Source of the DNA: Amycolatopsis sulphurea
GTDB taxonomy: Bacteria > Actinomycetota > Actinomycetes > Mycobacteriales > Pseudonocardiaceae
Direction of reading: 5' to 3'
Assembly: GCF_002564045.1 (NCBI RefSeq)
Contig: NZ_PDJK01000001.1
Location: forward strand, 186,001 to 250,000
Length of the DNA: 64,000 bases
In this document: piece by piece, positions 60,130-64,000 of the stretch
How positions within the stretch are numbered: position 1 is the stretch's first letter
How the letters are laid out: every line of letters begins with the position of its first letter
Translations under genes and position numbers: made by a program
The notes under the pieces: model-generated
What the model was told of the DNA's origin: nothing
Seen by the model: the letters and a program-made list of their open reading frames with translations, nothing else
The model's database searches: none

Positions 60130-60858
60130 TCAGCGCAGCGCGGGCACCCGTGGGATGTACTTGGCCAGGAGCGCCGCGTTCGCCTCGTCGCCGCCCTCCA
60201 CATTGGAGCTGCGCCACAGTGGCACGTCGAGACCTTCGGCGGTCCCCCGGTCGAGCACCTCGGCCAGGATCCGGTTCCACAGGAACGCGTTGACCACAGT
60301 GGACAGCGGCGCGGTGCGCGGCGCGTCCGCCGGATGGCTCGCGTCGCCCGGGATCACCAGGGAATCGAGGACCACGCTGGCCTCGTCGACGAGCGTGCTC
60401 GGCGCGCGGCGCGGCGCGGCGGCCACGCAGGCCCGCGACGTGACCGCGATCACCGCGGCACCGCGGCGGCGGGCGCCCGCGGCCAATTCGACCGGATAGG
60501 GGTTCACCCCGGAGGTGGAGAACACCACAAGCACGTCGTCCGGGCCGGGGGCGCGTTCGGCCAGCACCTCCTCGGCGAGACCGCCGCGGCGCTCGGTCTT
60601 CGTGCTCTGCTGCGCACCGTGCAGGGGCAGCAGTTCCGGGTGGTACACGGGGTACACGCAGGCGAGCCCGCCGGCGCGGTAGAAGGTCTCGGCGACCGCG
60701 GCGAGCGAGTGCCCCGCACCGGCGGTGAACACCAGCGCGTCCGCCCGGATCACCTCCAGCAGCAGCTCCGCCGCCGCGCTCAGCTGCGCGGCGTTGGCCT
60801 CGGCCGCGGCCTCGAGTTTGGCGGCTGTGCTCTTCCAGATCTCCGTGGCGCTCACCAC
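60130..60858 (-). CDS. SIS domain sugar-phosphate protein (UPF0309-like)
   Basis: 242 residues, a single SIS (sugar isomerase) domain. FTAGAGHSLAAVAETFYRAGGLACVYPVYHPELLPLHG and VVFSTSGVNPYPVELAAGARRRGAAVIAVTSR contain the phosphosugar-binding Ser-rich loops. Such proteins bind, isomerise or sense aldose/ketose phosphates, for example near N-acetylglucosamine metabolism. The substrate is unknown here. It is divergent from the hydrolase gene. Confidence 0.85.
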   Translation of the reverse strand: MVSATEIWKSTAAKLEAAAEANAAQLSAAAELLLEVIRADALVFTAGAGHSLAAVAETFYRAGGLACVYPVYHPELLPLHGAQQSTKTERRGGLAEEVLAERAPGPDDVLVVFSTSGVNPYPVELAAGARRRGAAVIAVTSRACVAAAPRRAPSTLVDEASVVLDSLVIPGDASHPADAPRTAPLSTVVNAFLWNRILAEVLDRGTAEGLDVPLWRSSNVEGGDEANAALLAKYIPRVPALR

Positions 60859-60956
60859 ACCTGCCCTTCATCGCGGGTCCGGGCGCCGAATGTATCGCGT
60901 GGACACGCTTCGTGGTGGATTACCGTGAAGCCCGATCGGACCAAGGGAGGCGGCTG

Positions 60957-61652
60957 GTGGCGGAGACGGGGCCGGTGCTCGCCCGATGGCGGGCGCGGGG
61001 CCGCACCCGCGCGGTGGCACTCGTGCTGCACGGGGGAGCGGAGTACGGCACCGCGGAGGTCCAGCCGTGGCGGCTGGCCTACCTGCGGATGATCCCGATG
61101 GCCAGAGCCCTGCACCGGGCGGGCCGGGACCAGGGGCTGGAGGTGCGGCTGCTGCGCAACCGCATCTACGGCTGGAACGAGCCGGCCGAGAGCCCGGTCC
61201 CGGACGGGCGGTGGGCGCTGGCGCGGATCCGCGCCGAGCACCCCGGCGTGCCGATCGTGCTGGTCGGGCATTCCATGGGCGCGCGGGTCGCCCTGCGCAT
61301 CGCCGACGATCCCGCGGTGACCGGGGTCTGCGCGCTGGCGCCGTGGACTCCGGCCGGCGAGCCGGTGGAGCCGGTGCGCGACCGCTCGGTGCTGGTCGTG
61401 CACGGCACCCGCGACCGGATGACCTCGCCCGCGGACTCCTACGACTTCGCCGTCCGGGCCCGGCCGGTGGCCGCCCGCGTGGCCCGGGTGGAGATCGCCG
61501 GCGAGGGGCATTCGATGCTCCGCCGCCCGGCGGTCTGGACCAGGCTGATGTGCGCGTTCACCCGGGAGCTGACCGGGTCCGGGGAGCAGGACGAGACCTT
61601 CCGGCGGGCCGCGGCCGCGCCGGGCGACGGAGGGCTCCGGCTGCCCGGATGA
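60957..61652 (+). CDS. Alpha/beta hydrolase
   Basis: About 231 residues. The oxyanion strand ALVLHGGAEYG, the nucleophile elbow IVLVGHSMGARVALRIAD (Ser about 101), Asp in VLVVHGTRDRMTSP and His in IAGEGHSMLRRPAVW form a full catalytic triad. Substrate unknown; the small size suggests an esterase or lipase-like role. GTG 60957 has GGGAGG six bases upstream and is preferred over the in-frame start at 60912. Confidence 0.83.
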   Translation: MAETGPVLARWRARGRTRAVALVLHGGAEYGTAEVQPWRLAYLRMIPMARALHRAGRDQGLEVRLLRNRIYGWNEPAESPVPDGRWALARIRAEHPGVPIVLVGHSMGARVALRIADDPAVTGVCALAPWTPAGEPVEPVRDRSVLVVHGTRDRMTSPADSYDFAVRARPVAARVARVEIAGEGHSMLRRPAVWTRLMCAFTRELTGSGEQDETFRRAAAAPGDGGLRLPG

Positions 61653-61732
61653 ACGGCCGGGACGGGGCGCGCGCCGCGCGGCCCCGGAATATCATGGGGA
61701 GAGGGCCGGAAGGCTCGTGCGGAGGGAGTGTC

Positions 61733-62989
61733 TTGTCCACCTCAAGTGTTGACCGGCCGGCGGCGCAGGACGCGCCGGTGCCGGACGGATCCCGCTGGCC
61801 GGGACTGGCCGCACCGCCGCATTCACCGGTGCGGGCACGGGCCGCGGAGGCGCTGTTCCGCCGTGCGGTGAAGACGCTGGACGTGCAGGTCACGTTCCCG
61901 GACGGCACGGTGCTCGGCGCGGGCGGGCCGGACGCGCCCCGGATGCGGATCCTGCGGCCGGCCGCGTTCTTCCACCGGCTCGGCGCGGACGCCAAGATCG
62001 GCTTCGGCGAGGCGTACATGGTCGGGGACTGGACCACCGACGACCTGCCCGGCGTGCTGACCCCGTTCGCGGAGCGGATGGCCACCATCGTGCCGCCGTT
62101 CCTGCAGCGGTTCCGCCGGCTGGCCGAGCGCACCCAGCCCGCCGCCGAGGAGAACACCATCGAGGGCTCCCGGGCCAACATCCACCGGCACTACGACCTG
62201 TCGAACGACTTGTTCAGCGCGTTCCTCGACGAGTCGATGATGTACTCCTCGGCGCTGTTCGGCCCCGGGGACACGCTCACCGCCGCGCAGCACCGCAAGC
62301 TCGACAGCGTGCTCGACTACGCCGGGGTGCGCGAGGGCAGCGAGGTGCTGGAGATCGGCACCGGCTGGGGCGAGCTGTCCATCCGGGCGGCCGCGCGCGG
62401 GGCGCGAGTCACCTCGCTGACCATCTCGCGCGAGCAGAAAGTGCTTGCCGACGCGCGGATCGCCGAAGCGGGCTTCGCCGACCGGGTCGACGTGCGGCTG
62501 TGCGACTACCGAGAGGCCACCGGCGAGTACGACGCGGTGGTGAGCGTGGAGATGATCGAGGCGGTCGGCGCGGCCTACTGGCCCGCCTTCTTCGGCACCG
62601 TCGGCGGGCGGCTGCGTCCGGGCGGCCGGTTCGGGCTGCAGGCGATCACCATGGACCACGAGCGGATGGTGGCCTCGGCGCGGTCCTACAGCTGGATCCA
62701 CAAGTACATCTTCCCCGGCGGCATCATCCCGTCGGTCCGCGTGATCGAGGAGGGCATGCGCGACAACACCCGGCTGAAGCTGGCGGGGATGCGCGAGTTC
62801 GGCCAGGATTACGCCCGCACGCTGAAGCTGTGGCGGGACCGGTTCCAGTCGCGCTGGGAGGACATCCGCGGGTTCGGCTTCGACGACGTGTTCCGGCGGA
62901 TGTGGGAGTTCTACCTCGCCTACTCCGAGGCGGGTTTCCGGGCCGGGCACCTCAAGGTGCACCAGTTCGGTTTCGCCGACCCGCGCTGA
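61733..62989 (+). CDS. Cyclopropane-fatty-acyl-phospholipid synthase
   Basis: 418 residues. The SAM motif EVLEIGTGWGELSIRAAARGARVTSLTIS, preceded by IHRHYDLSNDLFSAFLDESMMYSSALF, and the later SVEMIEAVGAAYWPAFF and WIHKYIFPGGIIPS are the CFA synthase signature. It methylates double bonds of membrane phospholipids to cyclopropanes or 10-methyl chains. The desaturase encoded at 29813 could supply its unsaturated substrate. TTG 61733 has GGAGGGAG five bases upstream. The N-terminal ~60 residues form the lipid-binding-type cap. Confidence 0.93.
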   Translation: MSTSSVDRPAAQDAPVPDGSRWPGLAAPPHSPVRARAAEALFRRAVKTLDVQVTFPDGTVLGAGGPDAPRMRILRPAAFFHRLGADAKIGFGEAYMVGDWTTDDLPGVLTPFAERMATIVPPFLQRFRRLAERTQPAAEENTIEGSRANIHRHYDLSNDLFSAFLDESMMYSSALFGPGDTLTAAQHRKLDSVLDYAGVREGSEVLEIGTGWGELSIRAAARGARVTSLTISREQKVLADARIAEAGFADRVDVRLCDYREATGEYDAVVSVEMIEAVGAAYWPAFFGTVGGRLRPGGRFGLQAITMDHERMVASARSYSWIHKYIFPGGIIPSVRVIEEGMRDNTRLKLAGMREFGQDYARTLKLWRDRFQSRWEDIRGFGFDDVFRRMWEFYLAYSEAGFRAGHLKVHQFGFADPR

Positions 62990-63105
62990 CCTGCCCGTTC
63001 CCCACCGGCGCAACCAGTCCCGGGTACCGCACGTCTCTGTGATGGCGTCGTGCGGTTCACTGGGCCGCACAGGACCACCGGATTCGGGGAACGGGTGATC
63101 GACCG

Positions 63106-64000
63106 ATGACGTACGGAGGCGACGACGGCCGGCGGCGGATGCCACCACCTCGGCCACCGCGGCCCGGCGGCCAGCAGCCGCGGCAGCGCGCCCAGATGAT
63201 GCCGCTGCCGGGGCGTGCCCCCAGCCCGTACGACGGCCGTACCCCGCCGATAGGCCGGCCTGGGCAGTCGCCGGGCGAGCCGCCCCCGCCGCCGTACCAG
63301 GGCCCGCCCGACCGGCCCGCCGGGGCCTCGCGGCCGCGCCGGCGCCGCCGGTGGGGCGTCGGCCGGATCCTGATGACGCTGCTGCTGGTGTTCGTGCTGT
63401 TCCTCGGCGGGGTCTGGGCCTACCTGGAGTTCTCCATCAACCGGGTGGACGCGCTGAGCGACTACTCCGGCCGCCCGGCCGCCGCCTCCGGGGCGAACTG
63501 GCTGATCGTCGGTTCCGACAGCCGCGCCGGGCTGACCGCCCAGCAGGAGGAGAACCTGGCCACCGGCGGCGAGAGCGACGCGGGCGGCCAGCGCACCGAC
63601 ACGATCATGGTCGCGCACGTGCCGGACAACTCGGCCAAGCCGACGTTGCTGTCGCTGCCGCGCGACTCCCAGGTGAAAATCCCCGGGCACGGCACCAGCA
63701 AGATCAACTCGGCGTTCACCCTCGGTGGCCCGCAGCTGCTGGTGAAGACCGTGGAGGGCGCCACCGGCCTGCACATCGACCACTACGCGGAGATCGGCTT
63801 CGGCGGCTTCGCGAACATCGTCGACGCGATCGGCGGGGTCGACATGTGCATCGACAAGGACATGAACGACGAGATGACCGGCATCGCCATCAAGGCGGGC
63901 TGCCAGCAGCTCGACGGACGCCAGGCACTCGGCTTCGTCCGGATGCGGCACAGCAGCGCGACCCCGCGTTCGGATCTGGACCGGGTGGCCAACCAGCGCA
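63106..64000 (+). CDS. LytR-CpsA-Psr (LCP) family wall polymer ligase, 5' part
   Basis: The first 298 residues; the frame is open at the end of the window. A Pro/Arg/Gln-rich cytoplasmic tail (1-85) ends in a basic RRRRR patch, one membrane helix follows (about 86-108), then the outer LCP domain. GQRTDTIMVAHVPD, TLLSLPRDSQVKIPGHGTSKINSAFTLGG and ADHY-type IDHYAEIGFGGFANIVDAIGGV contain the Arg/Asp residues that bind pyrophosphate and lipid carriers. LCP proteins attach glycopolymers such as arabinogalactan to peptidoglycan. Confidence 0.93.
   Translation, partial: MTYGGDDGRRRMPPPRPPRPGGQQPRQRAQMMPLPGRAPSPYDGRTPPIGRPGQSPGEPPPPPYQGPPDRPAGASRPRRRRRWGVGRILMTLLLVFVLFLGGVWAYLEFSINRVDALSDYSGRPAAASGANWLIVGSDSRAGLTAQQEENLATGGESDAGGQRTDTIMVAHVPDNSAKPTLLSLPRDSQVKIPGHGTSKINSAFTLGGPQLLVKTVEGATGLHIDHYAEIGFGGFANIVDAIGGVDMCIDKDMNDEMTGIAIKAGCQQLDGRQALGFVRMRHSSATPRSDLDRVANQR

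Overview
The window looks like chromosomal DNA from a high-GC actinomycete close to Amycolatopsis (Pseudonocardiaceae). The evidence is very high G+C with strongly biased third codon positions, GTG/TTG starts, RbpA, OpcA-coupled glucose-6-phosphate dehydrogenase, an MptB-type mannosyltransferase, an intein-free SUF operon led by SufR, and a gene order that follows Mycobacterium tuberculosis Rv1436 to Rv1473A (gap-pgk-tpi-secG; opcA/zwf/tal/tkt; ctaB; qor; ctaA; ABC pair; mptB; sufR-B-D-C-S-U-T; ABC-F; small HTH). The genus is an inference; no rRNA or other phylogenetic marker was compared.

Layout. 1-5596: the 3' part of a condensin-like SMC cassette (end of one gene, a small MukE/JetB-sized gene and a 1485-residue coiled-coil ATPase), followed by a winged-helix protein (5765-6940). 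6941-8124: a gene-free, repeat-rich stretch with a mobile-element-like repeat and a 14-bp minisatellite. 8125-11494: gap, pgk, tpiA, secG, then rbpA. 12173-14720: an orphan NarL-type histidine kinase and a GH25 lysozyme. 14806-23091 (minus strand): pentose-phosphate/glycolytic operon tkt-tal-pgi-zwf-opcA-pgl. 23567-29810: ctaB, a HelD/HelR-type RNA-polymerase recycling ATPase, an FKBP lipoprotein, a quinone reductase, a small hypothetical protein and an ATP-grasp enzyme. 29813-37649 (minus strand): acyl desaturase, ctaA, an isocitrate-lyase/PEP-mutase family enzyme, a two-gene ABC exporter and mptB. 37745-44293: sufR-sufB-sufD-sufC-sufS-sufU-sufT, whose genes supply Fe-S clusters under SufR control. 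44544-64000: YnfA, an EAL-CBS-GGDEF protein, lycopene cyclase, Dgt, a secreted S8-like protease, an ABC-F protein with a small HTH protein, a GT87-type transferase, an ABC exporter, a SIS protein, a hydrolase, a cyclopropane-fatty-acid synthase and the start of an LCP ligase.

The most striking content is non-coding. (1) Five copies of a 141-304 bp element with about 20-bp terminal inverted repeats (consensus near AGGGTCCCGGCAAAGTCGGT) lie in intergenic DNA. Three are flanked by 12-bp direct repeats matching at 12/12, 11/12 and 10/12 positions, which is the signature of a MITE-like non-autonomous element. One copy has split the desaturase gene from its own ATG. (2) A separate family of perfect or near-perfect palindromes, two GTGAAGGGSCCCTTCAC hairpins around a GGACTCNGAGTCC core, lies mainly at gene ends and also nested inside the MITE-like elements. 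(3) A roughly 105-bp sequence with a 51-bp identical core occurs twice, in the sense orientation 66-80 nt upstream of the start codons of the desaturase and of ynfA. It can form a conserved closing stem, so it is a candidate structured leader RNA. (4) Other oddities are a roughly 230-residue low-complexity insertion inside lycopene cyclase, a 101-bp duplication between zwf and opcA, and a perfect SufR-type operator over the sufR start codon.
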